Positions 15,542-25,557 of a stretch of 64,000 bases of DNA are shown one piece after another. The stretch comes from an uncultured Aquimarina sp. (lineage in GTDB: Bacteria > Bacteroidota > Bacteroidia > Flavobacteriales > Flavobacteriaceae). Under the pieces are notes generated by a model. The model ran no database searches, had not been told where the DNA came from, and saw nothing but the letters and a program-made list of their open reading frames with translations. The stretch is taken from assembly GCF_947495315.1 (NCBI RefSeq), contig NZ_CANLYD010000003.1, positions 1-64,000 of the forward strand, written 5' to 3'. The first letter of the stretch is position 1; every line of letters starts with the position of its first letter. Both the position numbers and the translations under genes were made by a program.

Positions 15542-18175
15542 ATGGCTTTAGCAGGAAAGTATGATGCAAAATCAATAGAAGATAAGTGGTATAACTACTG
15601 GATGGAGAACAATTATTTCCATTCTGAAGTTGATGAAAGAGAGGCATATACTATTGTCATTCCTCCACCAAATGTAACAGGTGTACTACATATGGGGCAT
15701 ATGCTTAACAATACAATACAGGATGTATTGATTAGAAGAGCTCGTCTTAAAGGGTATAATGCTTGTTGGGTTCCTGGTACTGATCACGCTTCTATTGCAA
15801 CAGAGGCTAAAGTGGTAGCAAAGTTAAAAGAAGAAGGAATCGATAAAAATGACCTTACAAGAGAGGAGTTTTTAGAGCATGCCTGGGAATGGACTCATAA
15901 ACATGGAGGGATTATCCTAGAACAGCTTAAAAAACTAGGAGCTTCTTGTGATTGGGAGCGTACTGCGTTTACAATGGATGAGAATTTATCTGAGTCTGTA
16001 ATTAGAGTTTTTGTTGATTTGTACAATAAAGGCCTTATTTATAGAGGATATAGAATGGTTAATTGGGATCCTGAAGCTAAGACTACATTGTCTGATGAAG
16101 AGGTTATTTATGAAGAAAAACAAGGAAATCTTTATTATTTAAAGTATGAGATAGAAGGAAGTGATGATACATTAACAATTGCTACAACACGTCCGGAAAC
16201 GATCATGGGAGATACTGCGATCTGTATTAATCCAAATGATACACGTTTTACGCATCTAAAAGGAAAAAAAGCAATTGTACCTGTCGCCAATAGAACTATT
16301 CCAATAATTGAAGATGAGTATGTGGATATGGAGTTTGGTACTGGATGTCTTAAGGTAACCCCTGCACACGATCAAAATGATAAGGTTTTAGGAGATAAGC
16401 ATAAATTAGAGGTGATAGATATCTTTAATGATGATGCTACGCTAAATTCTTTTGGATTGCATTATGAAGGAAAGGATCGATTTGTGGTAAGAAAAGAGAT
16501 TCTAAAAGAATTAGAAAGCCTAGGTATTCTGGAAAAAACAGAAACGCATCTTAATAAAGTTGGAACAAGTGAGCGTACTAAAGCTGTAATAGAACCAAAG
16601 TTGAGTGATCAGTGGTTTTTAAAAATGGAAGACTTGGCCAAACCTGCTTTGGATGCGGTTATAGAAAAAGATGTGAATCTGGTTCCTGAGAAATTTATCA
16701 ATACATATCGTCATTGGATGGAGAATGTACGAGATTGGAATATCTCACGCCAGTTATGGTGGGGGCATCAAATTCCGGCATATTTCTATGGTGATGGTAA
16801 AGAGGATTTTGTAGTGGCGGAGAGTAAGGAAGAAGCATTGGTTTTAGCAAAAGAAAAAACCGGAAATACTTCTTTGACCGATGCTGATCTAAAACAGGAT
16901 CCAGATGCTTTAGATACTTGGTTTTCATCTTGGTTATGGCCAATGAGTGTATTCAATGGTATTTTAGAGCCAGATAATAAGGAGATCAATTATTATTATC
17001 CAACCAATGATTTAGTAACGGCGCCAGAAATTTTATTCTTTTGGGTAGCAAGAATGATCATAGCAGGATACGAATATAGAAAAGAGAAACCTTTTACCAA
17101 TGTGTATCTTACCGGTATTGTAAGGGATAAGCAAAGGCGAAAAATGTCTAAGTCTTTAGGTAATTCTCCTGATCCTCTAGATTTGATATCTAAATATGGA
17201 GCTGACGCTATCAGAGTTGGAATGTTATTAAGTTCTCCAGCAGGAAATGATCTAATGTTTGATGAAGATCTTTGTGATCAAGGAAGAAAGTCTTTTGTAA
17301 ATAAAATACACAGTTCTTATAATTTGATTAGTGGATGGGAGATAGATTCATCCATAGAGCAACCAGAAGCTTCTAAAGTAGCAATAACCTGGTATCAATC
17401 TAAGTTTCAAAAGTCCTTAGAAGAATTAGAGGATGCTTATGCTAAATATCGAATTAGTGATGCATTGATGATTACTTATAAATTGGTTAGAGATGATTTG
17501 AGTGGTTGGTTATTGGAAATGATCAAACCTGCTTATCAAAGCCCAATTGACGGGAAAACCTATAAAGAAGTAATTGAGATATTAGAAAATACTCTGAAAA
17601 TCGTACATCCTTTTGTTCCTTTTATATCAGAAGAGATTTGGCAAGATATTACTAAGAGAACTCCCGAAGAGGCATTAATCATATCAAGTTGGCCCAAGAT
17701 GACTTCTGTTGATGAAAGTTTAATAAAAGAGTTCGAGATTGCTGCAGATGTGATTTCCGGAATTAGAACGATTCGTAAAGAAAAGAATATATCGTTTAAA
17801 GAAACAATAGAATTATCAATAGTGAATAATGAGAATACTCCAGCTACTTTTGATTCCGTAGTGTCTAAGCTTGGAAATATTTCTTCCTTAAGTTACGTGG
17901 ATGATAAGGTTGATGGAGCGCTTTCGTTTAGAGTAAAATCTAATGAGTATTTTATTCCAATTTCTGGAGCCATTAATATCGAAGATGAGATTAAGAAACT
18001 TACAGAGGAATTGACATATACTGAAGGGTTTTTAAAATCTGTTCAGAAAAAACTCCAAAATGAACGCTTTGTAAACAATGCGCCCGAACAGGTTATTGCT
18101 AATGAACGAAAGAAAGAAGCAGATGCGGAAGCGAAAATAGCTACTTTAAAATCTAGTCTTTCTAGTTTGGGATAG
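15542..18175 (+). CDS. valS: Valyl-tRNA synthetase
   Basis: This class I synthetase charges tRNA-Val in the cytoplasm. From the ATG at 15542 it has 877 residues, the normal length, beginning [20 protein letters not shown]. The HIGH motif appears as GVLHMGHML, followed by [11 protein letters not shown]. The editing domain carries [13 protein letters not shown], and the KMSKS loop is [12 protein letters not shown]-terminal tRNA-binding coiled-coil arm ends the protein (about the last 65 residues, rich in E and K). A longer reading from TTG at 15509 would start inside the -7 box and is rejected. A terminator follows the stop. Confidence 0.97.
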   Translation: MALAGKYDAKSIEDKWYNYWMENNYFHSEVDEREAYTIVIPPPNVTGVLHMGHMLNNTIQDVLIRRARLKGYNACWVPGTDHASIATEAKVVAKLKEEGIDKNDLTREEFLEHAWEWTHKHGGIILEQLKKLGASCDWERTAFTMDENLSESVIRVFVDLYNKGLIYRGYRMVNWDPEAKTTLSDEEVIYEEKQGNLYYLKYEIEGSDDTLTIATTRPETIMGDTAICINPNDTRFTHLKGKKAIVPVANRTIPIIEDEYVDMEFGTGCLKVTPAHDQNDKVLGDKHKLEVIDIFNDDATLNSFGLHYEGKDRFVVRKEILKELESLGILEKTETHLNKVGTSERTKAVIEPKLSDQWFLKMEDLAKPALDAVIEKDVNLVPEKFINTYRHWMENVRDWNISRQLWWGHQIPAYFYGDGKEDFVVAESKEEALVLAKEKTGNTSLTDADLKQDPDALDTWFSSWLWPMSVFNGILEPDNKEINYYYPTNDLVTAPEILFFWVARMIIAGYEYRKEKPFTNVYLTGIVRDKQRRKMSKSLGNSPDPLDLISKYGADAIRVGMLLSSPAGNDLMFDEDLCDQGRKSFVNKIHSSYNLISGWEIDSSIEQPEASKVAITWYQSKFQKSLEELEDAYAKYRISDALMITYKLVRDDLSGWLLEMIKPAYQSPIDGKTYKEVIEILENTLKIVHPFVPFISEEIWQDITKRTPEEALIISSWPKMTSVDESLIKEFEIAADVISGIRTIRKEKNISFKETIELSIVNNENTPATFDSVVSKLGNISSLSYVDDKVDGALSFRVKSNEYFIPISGAINIEDEIKKLTEELTYTEGFLKSVQKKLQNERFVNNAPEQVIANERKKEADAEAKIATLKSSLSSLG

Positions 18176-18196
18176 TTATTAAATTGAGCAGCGGAT

Positions 18197-18236
18197 AAAA
18201 AGCACTTTGATCTTAATGATTTAAAGTGCTTTTTTT
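18197..18236. terminator. Bidirectional terminator after valS
   Basis: AAAAAGCACTTT pairs with AAAGTGCTTTTT around a 14-nt loop. It follows the valS stop by about 20 bp and touches the stop codon of the convergent ACBP gene. Confidence 0.8.
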
Positions 18237-18504
18237 ATACGTCAGTGATATGCTTATTAACCAGTTCTATATATTTTAATTTAGCTTCTTCTGGAGTAAG
18301 GTTCTTTACTTGAAACAGTGCATTGAGTTTAAATGCATTTCTAAGCTCACTACTTCCGGATGGAGTATAAAAACCTTCTGTATATGTTGCTTGTTTATAG
18401 TACGCATAGAAATGTAGCATAACATCAGGCGGCAATTCAATTTTGGTATTGCAAGCTTTTTCAAAAGCCTTTTGGAAAGTGATATTTAATTCCTCATTGG
18501 TCAT
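18235..18504 (-). CDS. Acyl-CoA-binding protein
   Basis: The 89-residue protein has the complete four-helix ACBP pattern: FQKAFEKACN, then PPDVMLHFYAYYKQATY with the conserved Tyr-x-x-YKQAT, then a shortened middle and NLTPEEAKLKYIELVNKH at the end. It should bind long-chain acyl-CoA in the cytoplasm. It lies 2 bp after psd and is the last gene of the LUD-cdsA-psd-ACBP unit, which suggests a role in carrying acyl groups for phospholipid synthesis; that link is inference. The usual Lys/Trp segment between helices 3 and 4 is altered compared with eukaryotic ACBPs. Confidence 0.9.
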   Translation of the reverse strand: MTNEELNITFQKAFEKACNTKIELPPDVMLHFYAYYKQATYTEGFYTPSGSSELRNAFKLNALFQVKNLTPEEAKLKYIELVNKHITDV

Positions 18505-18506
18505 AA

Positions 18507-19154
18507 CTATACGCTAGCGATAATACTTTCTCCTCCTTTAACTTTTTGGTTTAGCGAAACATTAATTTCTGTTCCTATTGGTAAAAATACATCTACTCTG
18601 GAGCCAAATTTAATAAACCCACTATCAGAACCTTGGGTTACTTTTTCACCTTCTTTAGCATAATTTACAATTCTTTTTGCTAATGCCCCAGCAATTTGTC
18701 GATAAAGAATCTCAACAAAGCTATTTTTTACAACAACTGTTGTTCGTTCATTTTCCTCAGATGCTTTGGGGTGCCAAGCAACAAGATATTTTCCAGGATG
18801 GTATTTGCTTAATTTTACATCTCCATTAATTGGATGTCTGGTCACGTGAACATTAATTGGAGACATAAAAATAGAAACTTGTAGTCTGTTTTCTTTGAAG
18901 TACTCTTTTTCAAACACTTCTTCTATTACTACTACTTTACCATCTACCGGAGCTACGACTGTATTGTCATTTACATCAGTATGTCTTTTTGGATTTCTAA
19001 AAAACTGTAATATTAATATCAAAAAGACCAAGGTAACCGAAAATATAGCGATGATCCATTCGTCTATCTGAATTGATACGTAAGATGCTGCATTAATACC
19101 AAGAAAAAGTACTAATGCTACTGAAATAATTTTATAACCTTCTTTATGAAACAT
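18507..19154 (-). CDS. psd: Phosphatidylserine decarboxylase family protein
   Basis: This enzyme makes phosphatidylethanolamine from phosphatidylserine at the inner membrane. The 215-residue protein is the short, archaetidylserine-decarboxylase-like form. It has an N-terminal membrane anchor of two hydrophobic stretches (about 10-50), PVDGKVVVIEEV, FMSPINVHVTRHPI with the conserved His residues, and near the C terminus FIKFGSRVDVFLP. Self-cleavage between Gly184 and Ser185 would generate the pyruvoyl cofactor. It overlaps the end of cdsA by 11 bp, so the two are translationally coupled. Confidence 0.93.
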   Translation of the reverse strand: MFHKEGYKIISVALVLFLGINAASYVSIQIDEWIIAIFSVTLVFLILILQFFRNPKRHTDVNDNTVVAPVDGKVVVIEEVFEKEYFKENRLQVSIFMSPINVHVTRHPINGDVKLSKYHPGKYLVAWHPKASEENERTTVVVKNSFVEILYRQIAGALAKRIVNYAKEGEKVTQGSDSGFIKFGSRVDVFLPIGTEINVSLNQKVKGGESIIASV

Positions 19155-19953
19155 GCTTCAATATTTGTAAAAATGCATATAAAAATGGACTAGCAAAAAT
19201 AATACTATCCAAACGATCAAAAATCCCACCATGACCAGGCATTATTGATCCACTATCCTTTACTCCGGCTTGCCTTTTGAATTTAGATTGTATAAGGTCA
19301 CCCAGCGTACCAAAAATACTCATAATTATACTTATAATCAACCAGATCATAATCGATAATGTGTCAGAAAATATAGCTATTAAGTATCCGGCTAATAAAG
19401 TAAAAAGAAAACCTCCCACAAATCCTTCAATAGTTTTTTTTGGAGATATACGTTCTAATAACTTATGCTTTCCAAAATTTTTACCAACCAAATAGGCAAA
19501 CGTATCGTTCGTCCAAATCATTAAAAGTGGTCCCGCTACCATAATAGGATTATATTCGTTATTATAAGATGGTATAAGTGTTAAAAAAACTATTGAGGTA
19601 ATAAGGTAAAATATACTGGTAAAGTATTTTCTTTTTTCGAACATAGGAATTATCCGAATTGTAATAAGATCTCTAACTAAAAATAACTGTGTGATTATAG
19701 TAAGTCCTAGAACAATTAAAGTAATTGTGTACGGTGTCTGAAAATTAGGAGTATGAAATAAGAGAAGAAATCCGATAAATATGAAGTAGAGCCAGGCTTT
19801 TTTTAAATGAATTAATTTCTGAAATTCATAAATACAAATAATACCAAAGATAAGAAATACTCCAATGAAGGTATATTTATGAATAAATATAGAAATTAAT
19901 AATATCGAGATATATAAAAACCCCGATAAAGACCTTGTAAGCAGTTCCTTCAT
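19144..19953 (-). CDS. cdsA: Phosphatidate cytidylyltransferase
   Basis: CdsA makes CDP-diacylglycerol from phosphatidic acid and CTP at the inner membrane. The 269-residue polytopic protein has about eight hydrophobic segments. The family signature lies in the C-terminal half as NDTFAYLVGKNFGKHKL, SPKKTIEGFVGG, GDLIQSKFKRQAGVKDSG and PGHGGIFDRLDS, which includes the metal-binding and substrate residues. It feeds psd (through phosphatidylserine made elsewhere), which overlaps its 3' end, and it follows the LUD gene by 1 bp. Confidence 0.95.
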   Translation of the reverse strand: MKELLTRSLSGFLYISILLISIFIHKYTFIGVFLIFGIICIYEFQKLIHLKKAWLYFIFIGFLLLFHTPNFQTPYTITLIVLGLTIITQLFLVRDLITIRIIPMFEKRKYFTSIFYLITSIVFLTLIPSYNNEYNPIMVAGPLLMIWTNDTFAYLVGKNFGKHKLLERISPKKTIEGFVGGFLFTLLAGYLIAIFSDTLSIMIWLIISIIMSIFGTLGDLIQSKFKRQAGVKDSGSIMPGHGGIFDRLDSIIFASPFLYAFLQILKHVS

Positions 19954-19954
19954 A

Positions 19955-20566
19955 TTATAAATCTTCCAGCAGCAGCAAATATAGATTTTTTGAGCTACTT
20001 CCGTAGCTTAAGAAGTCTTTTTCTTTTTGCGGTTCGAAGTTTTTAATAGTAGTAATGTTCGAAGGAATTGAGTTTTTGTTTTTTTCTTTAATTCCTTTTA
20101 AACCTTCTCCTATAGTGTTAACTAGTTGACTTGTAGATGCTAGTATCACAAAGTTATCGGGTAGTTCAGTTAATTTTTTTTCTCTTAATTGATTAGAAGA
20201 GATAAGGATTGCTCCGCTATCTGCAATAAGATACTCGCAAGTAGCAAAAAAGAACGATGAAGGTAGTTTTTTTACATAGTTAAGATTGAATCCAGAAAAT
20301 TTATGCTCCAGTCCCATATCGAAACAGCATACATCTTGTTCATACCAATCATTTTCTAAAAGGATCTTGTCAAAAGAGTCAAGTACTTCATCTTCACTAT
20401 CGCAATACAGAAATTTGCCTCCATTTCTTTTGAAATTAATCATAAAGCTTTCATCAACCGGAAGATTGATTTCGGGCATGTATTTACTGCGATCTTCAGC
20501 GTGACGTTCCTTACTCTTTTGGTCTGATTTAGATTTTGAGGAAAATATTCTTCTAAATAGACTCAT
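19955..20566 (-). CDS. LUD domain protein (LutC/YkgG-like)
   Basis: The 203-residue protein begins with a charged low-complexity stretch (about 1-30). It then shows the LUD fold: DEVLDSFDKILLENDW, a short strand region, and FFFATCEYLIADSGAILISS, whose SGAI-type motif is shared with LutC lactate-utilisation proteins. The ending LPDNFVILASTSQLV and LYLLLLEDL also fits. No LutA or LutB partners are near. Its place at the head of the cdsA-psd-ACBP unit, with 1 bp between genes, makes a metabolic lactate role uncertain here. A terminator separates it from ftsH upstream. Confidence 0.75.
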   Translation of the reverse strand: MSLFRRIFSSKSKSDQKSKERHAEDRSKYMPEINLPVDESFMINFKRNGGKFLYCDSEDEVLDSFDKILLENDWYEQDVCCFDMGLEHKFSGFNLNYVKKLPSSFFFATCEYLIADSGAILISSNQLREKKLTELPDNFVILASTSQLVNTIGEGLKGIKEKNKNSIPSNITTIKNFEPQKEKDFLSYGSSSKNLYLLLLEDL

Positions 20567-20612
20567 CTTTTAAATTCGATCGGGGATTACGGGTTAACAA
20601 TACTTCCAAAGA

Positions 20613-20655
20613 TAAAAAAATCTTAATCTAATATTCTTATTAGATTAAGATTTTT
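20613..20655 (-). terminator. Terminator of the rsfS-ftsH unit
   Basis: An 18-bp perfect stem (20616-20633 with 20638-20655) closes a TTCT loop and is followed on the minus strand by a T run, about 30 bp after the ftsH stop. Confidence 0.85.
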
Positions 20656-20686
20656 TTATTTTACTAGTAAAAATTACTATAATATA

Positions 20687-22633
20687 CTAGGAAGGTTCTA
20701 TTATTGTCTCTTCTTTTTTATCAAACGGACGCTCTCCAAAAATCTTCTCTAAATTATCTTTAAAGATAACTTCCTTCTCTAACAATACTTCTGCAAGCTC
20801 CGTTAATTTGTCCTTATTGTTTTCTAATAATTTAATAGCACGCTGATATTGTTCTTCAATAATATTGGATATCTCTTTGTCTATAAGCTCACTGGTCTGC
20901 TCACTATATGGCTTGGTAAAACCATATTCGTTTTGACCAGAAGAATCATAATATGTTAAATTTCCAATTTTATCATTAAGACCGTAGATGGTTACCATAG
21001 CACGAGCTTGTTTAGTTACTTTTTCCAAGTCGCTCAAAGCTCCTGTAGAAATTTCATTGAAGATTACTTTTTCTGCTGCACGACCTCCAAGAGTTGCACA
21101 CATTTCATCTAACATTTGATTAGGACGCACAATGAGTCTTTCTTCAGGAAGATACCAGGCAGCACCCAGAGATTGACCTCTAGGAACAATAGTTACTTTT
21201 ACTAATGGGGCTGCATGTTCTAGCATCCAACTAACTGTAGCGTGACCTGCTTCGTGGAATGCGATTGCACGTTTTTCTCCAGGCGTAACTATTTTGTTTT
21301 TCTTTTCTAATCCACCAACAATTCTATCTACTGCATCAAGGAAATCTTGTTTACCAACTGCTTTGTTTCCTTTACGAGCTGCGATAAGTGCGGCTTCATT
21401 ACAAACATTGGCAATATCTGCACCAGAGAATCCAGGTGTTTGCTTAGATAAGAAATCTGTATCTAGTCCTTCTTCCTTTTTTAAAGGCTTAAGGTGTACT
21501 TCGAATATTTCTTTACGTTCTCTAACATCAGGTAGATCTACATATATCTGTCTGTCAAAACGACCTGCTCTCATCAAGGCTTTGTCTAATACATCAGCAC
21601 GGTTAGTGGCAGCTATAACAATTACATTAGTATTTGTGCCAAAACCATCCATTTCTGTTAGAAGCTGATTTAAAGTGTTTTCTCTTTCATCATTAGATCC
21701 TGAGAAATTACTTTTTCCTCTTGCTCGACCAATAGCATCAATCTCGTCAATAAAAATAATGGCAGGAGATTTTTCTTTTGCCTGTTTAAAAAGGTCCCGG
21801 ACTCTCGAAGCACCAACTCCTACAAACATTTCTACAAAATCGGATCCTGATAAAGAGAAGAAAGGTACTTTGGCTTCACCCGCTACTGCTTTTGCTAATA
21901 ATGTCTTTCCTGTACCCGGAGGGCCTACTAATAATGCTCCTTTAGGTATTTTTCCTCCTAATGAGGTATATTTTTCAGGATTTTTTAGAAAATCAACAAT
22001 TTCCTGTACTTCTTCTTTTGCTCCCTCAAGACCAGCTACATTTTCAAAAGAAACTTTTACATCTGTATTCTGATCAAAAAGTTTTGCTTTGGATTTACCT
22101 ATGTTAAAAATCTGTCCTCCAGCACCACCACCAGCACCACCACTCATTCTTCGCATAATGAATATCCATACACCAATAATTAGTGCAAATGGAAGTAGAG
22201 TGATAAAAAGATCGCCCCACATGTTGCTTTCGGTGTCATAACCTACTTCGGTAGATACGCCATTATCGCTTTTGATTCTAGCAATTTCATTCTCAAAGTT
22301 TTGTAAATCTCCAAATTCGAATTCATAATCAGGGTCATTAGGACTCTGAGGTAAGATAGAATTCTTTTTGTTTTTGGAATGTTTTTCCTGGCTTTTAGCT
22401 TCTTGAGTCAGAAAAACCTTTGCTTTTCTTCTATTGATGATCAATACACGTTCTACTTCGCCATTACTTAAGAAATTATTGAAATCTGAAGGGGTGGTTT
22501 CGGGAGCTGATCCCATATTACTACCGCCTAAAAAATTTAATGCTAAAAATCCAATAATTATAATTGCATAAATCCAATATGCACTAAATTTCGGTTTTTT
22601 ATTAGGTTCTACTTTTTTATTTTCTTTAGCCAT
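20687..22633 (-). CDS. ftsH: ATP-dependent zinc metalloprotease FtsH
   Basis: FtsH is a hexameric inner-membrane AAA protease that degrades misfolded membrane proteins and regulatory substrates. The 648-residue protein has two membrane segments (about 15-35 and 142-162) around a periplasmic domain and the Walker A GPPGTGKT (residues 237-244). Walker B is [11 protein letters not shown], the SRH region is [20 protein letters not shown], and the zinc site HEAGH spans residues 460-464. The distal Asp is in the [13 protein letters not shown] region. It lies 11 bp after rsfS, so the two form an operon. Confidence 0.97.
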   Translation of the reverse strand: MAKENKKVEPNKKPKFSAYWIYAIIIIGFLALNFLGGSNMGSAPETTPSDFNNFLSNGEVERVLIINRRKAKVFLTQEAKSQEKHSKNKKNSILPQSPNDPDYEFEFGDLQNFENEIARIKSDNGVSTEVGYDTESNMWGDLFITLLPFALIIGVWIFIMRRMSGGAGGGAGGQIFNIGKSKAKLFDQNTDVKVSFENVAGLEGAKEEVQEIVDFLKNPEKYTSLGGKIPKGALLVGPPGTGKTLLAKAVAGEAKVPFFSLSGSDFVEMFVGVGASRVRDLFKQAKEKSPAIIFIDEIDAIGRARGKSNFSGSNDERENTLNQLLTEMDGFGTNTNVIVIAATNRADVLDKALMRAGRFDRQIYVDLPDVRERKEIFEVHLKPLKKEEGLDTDFLSKQTPGFSGADIANVCNEAALIAARKGNKAVGKQDFLDAVDRIVGGLEKKNKIVTPGEKRAIAFHEAGHATVSWMLEHAAPLVKVTIVPRGQSLGAAWYLPEERLIVRPNQMLDEMCATLGGRAAEKVIFNEISTGALSDLEKVTKQARAMVTIYGLNDKIGNLTYYDSSGQNEYGFTKPYSEQTSELIDKEISNIIEEQYQRAIKLLENNKDKLTELAEVLLEKEVIFKDNLEKIFGERPFDKKEETIIEPS

Positions 22634-22644
22634 TTACGCTTTTT

Positions 22645-23016
22645 TTAATAGTTTGTTTCAATAGTTGTTGTTTTCGCGTCTCCCCATAATCCTTCAATGT
22701 CATAAAATTCTCTGATGTGTTTTTGGAAAACATGTACAACTACATTTACGTAATCAATTAATACCCACTCTGCATTTTCGCTACCCTCTACATGCCAAGG
22801 CTTGTCTTTAAGTGATTTGCTTACTGTTTTTTGGATGGAATTAACAATGGCATTTACTTGGGTATTAGAGGTTCCGTTACAAATAACAAAATAATTACAA
22901 ACGGTATTTTCGATTTCTCTTAAATCTAATATACTAATGTCATTACCCTTTACTTCTTCAATACCTTTAATAATTTGAGTTATTAATTGATCAGTACCGA
23001 TTTCTTTTTTAGTCAT
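22645..23016 (-). CDS. rsfS: Ribosome silencing factor
   Basis: RsfS binds ribosomal protein L14 and blocks subunit joining in starvation. The 123-residue protein has the compact alpha/beta fold with ISILDLREIEN, YFVICNGTSNTQVNAI, PWHVEGSENAEWVLIDY and VVHVFQKHIREFYDIEGLWG, all strongly conserved in the family. It precedes ftsH by 11 bp and is divergent from birA. Confidence 0.95.
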   Translation of the reverse strand: MTKKEIGTDQLITQIIKGIEEVKGNDISILDLREIENTVCNYFVICNGTSNTQVNAIVNSIQKTVSKSLKDKPWHVEGSENAEWVLIDYVNVVVHVFQKHIREFYDIEGLWGDAKTTTIETNY

Positions 23017-23106
23017 GCATTTTTTTAATTTGTGTAAAGTTATTACTTTTTATGGTTTTAATGTCCGTATTTGTGGACATTTGTAAAAACTTTCACATCG
23101 TTATTT

Positions 23107-23838
23107 ATGGATATAATCAAAGTTGATGCCATTGACTCTACAAATACTTTTCTTCGTGATATGAATCGTGAGAAAAATTTAATTAAACCTGTTTGTGTTG
23201 TTGCTAGAGAACAACTGAAAGGTAAAGGGCAAATAGGAACAACTTGGCAAAGTAACCCTGGAGAAAACCTTACGTGCAGTGTGTTTATGCCTGTTGATGA
23301 ACTTGATGTGATGGATCAGTTTTATATTTCTATGACAGTTTCTCTAGCAGTATATGATGTTTTAGATAGGTTAATGCTCCCCAAATTATCTATAAAATGG
23401 CCAAACGACATTCTGTCAGACAGGTTTAAGATTTGTGGTATATTAATAGAAAATGTTGTTAATAATGGCAGATTAAGAGGTGCTATTGTGGGTATTGGAA
23501 TAAATGTAAATCAACAAAATTTTGATAATCTTCCGCGTGCAGGGTCTATTAAGAGACTTTTGGGAAAGAGTTTTAATTTGGATGAGATATTGTCCGCACT
23601 GTTAACAAAGCTAGAATACCGATTCTCTGCCCTTAATACTTCTGTTTTTTCAATCCTTAAGAAAGAATATGAATCATTGCTTTTTAGAAAAAACAAACCC
23701 TCTACATTTTTGGATGCAAAGGGCAATTCTTTTGTTGGTATTATTCAAGACGTTACTGCGTTTGGTAAACTTCAAATACTTTTAGAAGATGAAATCATAC
23801 AAAGTTTTGATCTGAAAGAAGTAAGGTTGCTTTATTAA
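23107..23838 (+). CDS. birA: Biotin--[acetyl-CoA carboxylase] ligase, no DNA-binding domain
   Basis: The enzyme activates biotin as biotinyl-AMP and attaches it to carrier lysines; pyruvate carboxylase at 49.4 kb is a likely client. From the ATG at 23107 it has 243 residues: DAIDSTNTFLRDM, then REQLKGKGQIGTTWQSNPGE in the position of the GRGRxGR biotin loop (here KGKGQIGTTW). SIKWPNDILSDRFKICGILIE and GIGINVNQ follow. It is a group I ligase, as the N-terminal helix-turn-helix repressor domain is missing. An in-frame TTG at 23071 would add a non-conserved extension and is rejected. Confidence 0.93.
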   Translation: MDIIKVDAIDSTNTFLRDMNREKNLIKPVCVVAREQLKGKGQIGTTWQSNPGENLTCSVFMPVDELDVMDQFYISMTVSLAVYDVLDRLMLPKLSIKWPNDILSDRFKICGILIENVVNNGRLRGAIVGIGINVNQQNFDNLPRAGSIKRLLGKSFNLDEILSALLTKLEYRFSALNTSVFSILKKEYESLLFRKNKPSTFLDAKGNSFVGIIQDVTAFGKLQILLEDEIIQSFDLKEVRLLY

Positions 23839-23870
23839 GATTCAAATATATATTTACTCAAATACTAAAT

Positions 23871-24263
23871 CTAAAGTTTACCAATATTTTCACTTAGTGT
23901 ATTAATAAAATTCTGGATTGGATTTTTGATCATCATACCTATCATTGCATTAAACTGACCTTCAAAAATAAGTTGAGTTGTACTTTTTCCTCCTTCGATA
24001 TCTACGATATTTGCAGTAAGTGTAAAAGGTAACTTTTCACTGGCTGCACCAAGAACGACAGTAGAGTGTTCCGTACTTCCTTTTTGTTCTAAAACGATTT
24101 CCGGCATTCCTTTTAATTGAAAAAGAAATCTAGAGTCGCTTAATTTTTCAAATTTTTGTTTGCTTTCTGGCATTAGCTGTTCGAAGTTTTCGACTTTTGT
24201 TAAAAATTCAAATACTTCTTGTTGAGTTTTTTCTACAGTAACTGTAGGGCTTTCTAAATTCAT
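23871..24263 (-). CDS. SRPBCC (START-like) family protein
   Basis: The 130-residue protein has the SRPBCC helix-grip layout: VTVEKTQQEVFEFLTKVENF at the N terminus, a run of short strands through the middle and a long amphipathic C-terminal helix (NPIQNFINTLSENIGKL). Such proteins bind hydrophobic ligands or act in polyketide or ubiquinone pathways, but there is no catalytic signature here, so no function is assigned. It lies 13 bp after pyrE and is probably cotranscribed with it. Confidence 0.82.
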   Translation of the reverse strand: MNLESPTVTVEKTQQEVFEFLTKVENFEQLMPESKQKFEKLSDSRFLFQLKGMPEIVLEQKGSTEHSTVVLGAASEKLPFTLTANIVDIEGGKSTTQLIFEGQFNAMIGMMIKNPIQNFINTLSENIGKL

Positions 24264-24276
24264 TGAGATTAAAAAT

Positions 24277-24918
24277 TTATTGATTCCACTCTGCTGGATT
24301 AATTCTCCAGTTTTGTAGCGTTTTTTGTTGCTCTTCTGTAATATAGTTAGTGTCTAGTGCTTGTTCCAGAAGATTTTCATAATTACTTAAGGTATGCAAA
24401 GATAATGCCGCTTCTTCAAAGTTTTTCGAAGCAATATCGAAACCGTAATTAAAAATGGCGACCATTCCTTTTACGTTCGCATTTGCTTCATTTAATGCTT
24501 TTACTGCATTAAGGCTACTTTTTCCAGTACTTATCAGGTCTTCTACTACAACTACATTTTTTCCTGAAGGTACAATTCCTTCTATTTGATTTTTTCTTCC
24601 GTGTTTTTTTGCTTCTGGTCGAACATAAATAAATGGTAGGTTTAGTTGTTCAGCGACTAGCATACCGATACCAATGGCACCAGTAGCTACACCGGCTATC
24701 ACATCGGGTTTACCATATTTTTCTTCGATAAATTTAGCAAGGTTCTCTCTTAAAAAGTTGCGAATCACAGGATACGAGAGCGTAACACGATTATCACAAT
24801 AGATTGGAGATTTCCATCCTGAAGCCCAAGTAAAAGGTTCTTGCGGTTGTAATTTAATTGCATTAATTTGCAATAATAGTTCAGCAGTTTTTTTTGCTGT
24901 ATTTTTATCAAAAATCAT
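24277..24918 (-). CDS. pyrE: Orotate phosphoribosyltransferase
   Basis: PyrE joins orotate and PRPP to form OMP in pyrimidine synthesis. The 213-residue protein shows FTWASGWKSPIYCDNR at the N terminus, PDVIAGVATGAIGIGMLVA, the flexible loop YVRPEAKKHGRKNQIEG with the catalytic Lys, and the PRPP motif VVVVEDLISTGKSS. Its ATG is only 8 bp from the ATG of the divergent NUDIX gene. A TACATTTG box lies directly before it, so the transcript may carry almost no leader. Confidence 0.95.
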   Translation of the reverse strand: MIFDKNTAKKTAELLLQINAIKLQPQEPFTWASGWKSPIYCDNRVTLSYPVIRNFLRENLAKFIEEKYGKPDVIAGVATGAIGIGMLVAEQLNLPFIYVRPEAKKHGRKNQIEGIVPSGKNVVVVEDLISTGKSSLNAVKALNEANANVKGMVAIFNYGFDIASKNFEEAALSLHTLSNYENLLEQALDTNYITEEQQKTLQNWRINPAEWNQ

Positions 24919-24923
24919 AGTTG

Positions 24924-24931
24924 CAAATGTA
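24924..24931 (-). promoter_or_regulatory. Putative -7 box of pyrE, overlapping the NUDIX start codon
   Basis: Minus-strand TACATTTG fits TAnnTTTG and ends 5 bp before the pyrE ATG, which puts the expected transcript start on or next to the start codon. It spans the ATG (24927-24929) of the divergent gene. The -33 element is not convincing. Confidence 0.45.
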
Positions 24932-25535
24932 TAAAGTTTTTGTGAATAATACGCCTATTATTCTATCTACAAAAAAGGGTATTGAAGATTATGAAACAAT
25001 TCATATCAAAGAAGTAGAATTTCCTAAAATTATAAGGGATATTTTGCGAAAAGAGGATGAGGATGTAGAAGCAAAATATCATTTCTATCATAAAAATGAA
25101 GAAAAACTTCTAGAGCATTTGTATGCTAAATTGCCTGTTGTCGTTGCAGGAGGAGGAAAGGTGTATAATGCTGATAAAGAAATTTTGTTTATTCGGCGTA
25201 ATGGGAAATGGGATTTGCCAAAAGGTAAGGTAGAGAAAAAAGAACATTTGGAAACTGCCGCAATTCGCGAGGTAGAGGAGGAGACAGGAGTTACAGGGTT
25301 GGAGATTACTAAGTTTCTGTATAAAACTTTTCATGTGTTTAAAAGAAATGGAGAATTTCGATTAAAAGTTACCTACTGGTTTGAGATGAAAACGGAGTTT
25401 GATGGAGAATTGGTGCCTCAGAAAAATGAAGGAATTACTAAAGTGAAATGGAAAAATAAGAAAAAAGCAAAAAAAGCATTAACGAACTCTTATGCGAATA
25501 TAAAAAAGCTTTTTTCGCATGATTATTTGTCATAA
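24927..25535 (+). CDS. NUDIX hydrolase
   Basis: The 202-residue protein has an N-terminal part of about 65 residues that is not typical of NUDIX enzymes, followed by the NUDIX fold. The NUDIX box is GKVEKKEHLETAAIREVEEE followed by TGV, with the REVEEE metal-binding glutamates intact. It should hydrolyse a nucleoside diphosphate linked to another group; the substrate is not predictable. The ATG at 24927 is used rather than the TTG two codons upstream. It is divergent from pyrE with an 8-bp gap, so its own promoter must lie inside pyrE. Confidence 0.9.
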   Translation: MYKVFVNNTPIILSTKKGIEDYETIHIKEVEFPKIIRDILRKEDEDVEAKYHFYHKNEEKLLEHLYAKLPVVVAGGGKVYNADKEILFIRRNGKWDLPKGKVEKKEHLETAAIREVEEETGVTGLEITKFLYKTFHVFKRNGEFRLKVTYWFEMKTEFDGELVPQKNEGITKVKWKNKKKAKKALTNSYANIKKLFSHDYLS

Positions 25536-25557
25536 CTAATTCTTGATTCTATATTAA

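Noticed and set aside
19955..20566. Lactate-utilisation gene lutC
   Set aside because: Only the LUD fold is recognisable and no lutA or lutB is near, so a metabolic role is not assigned.
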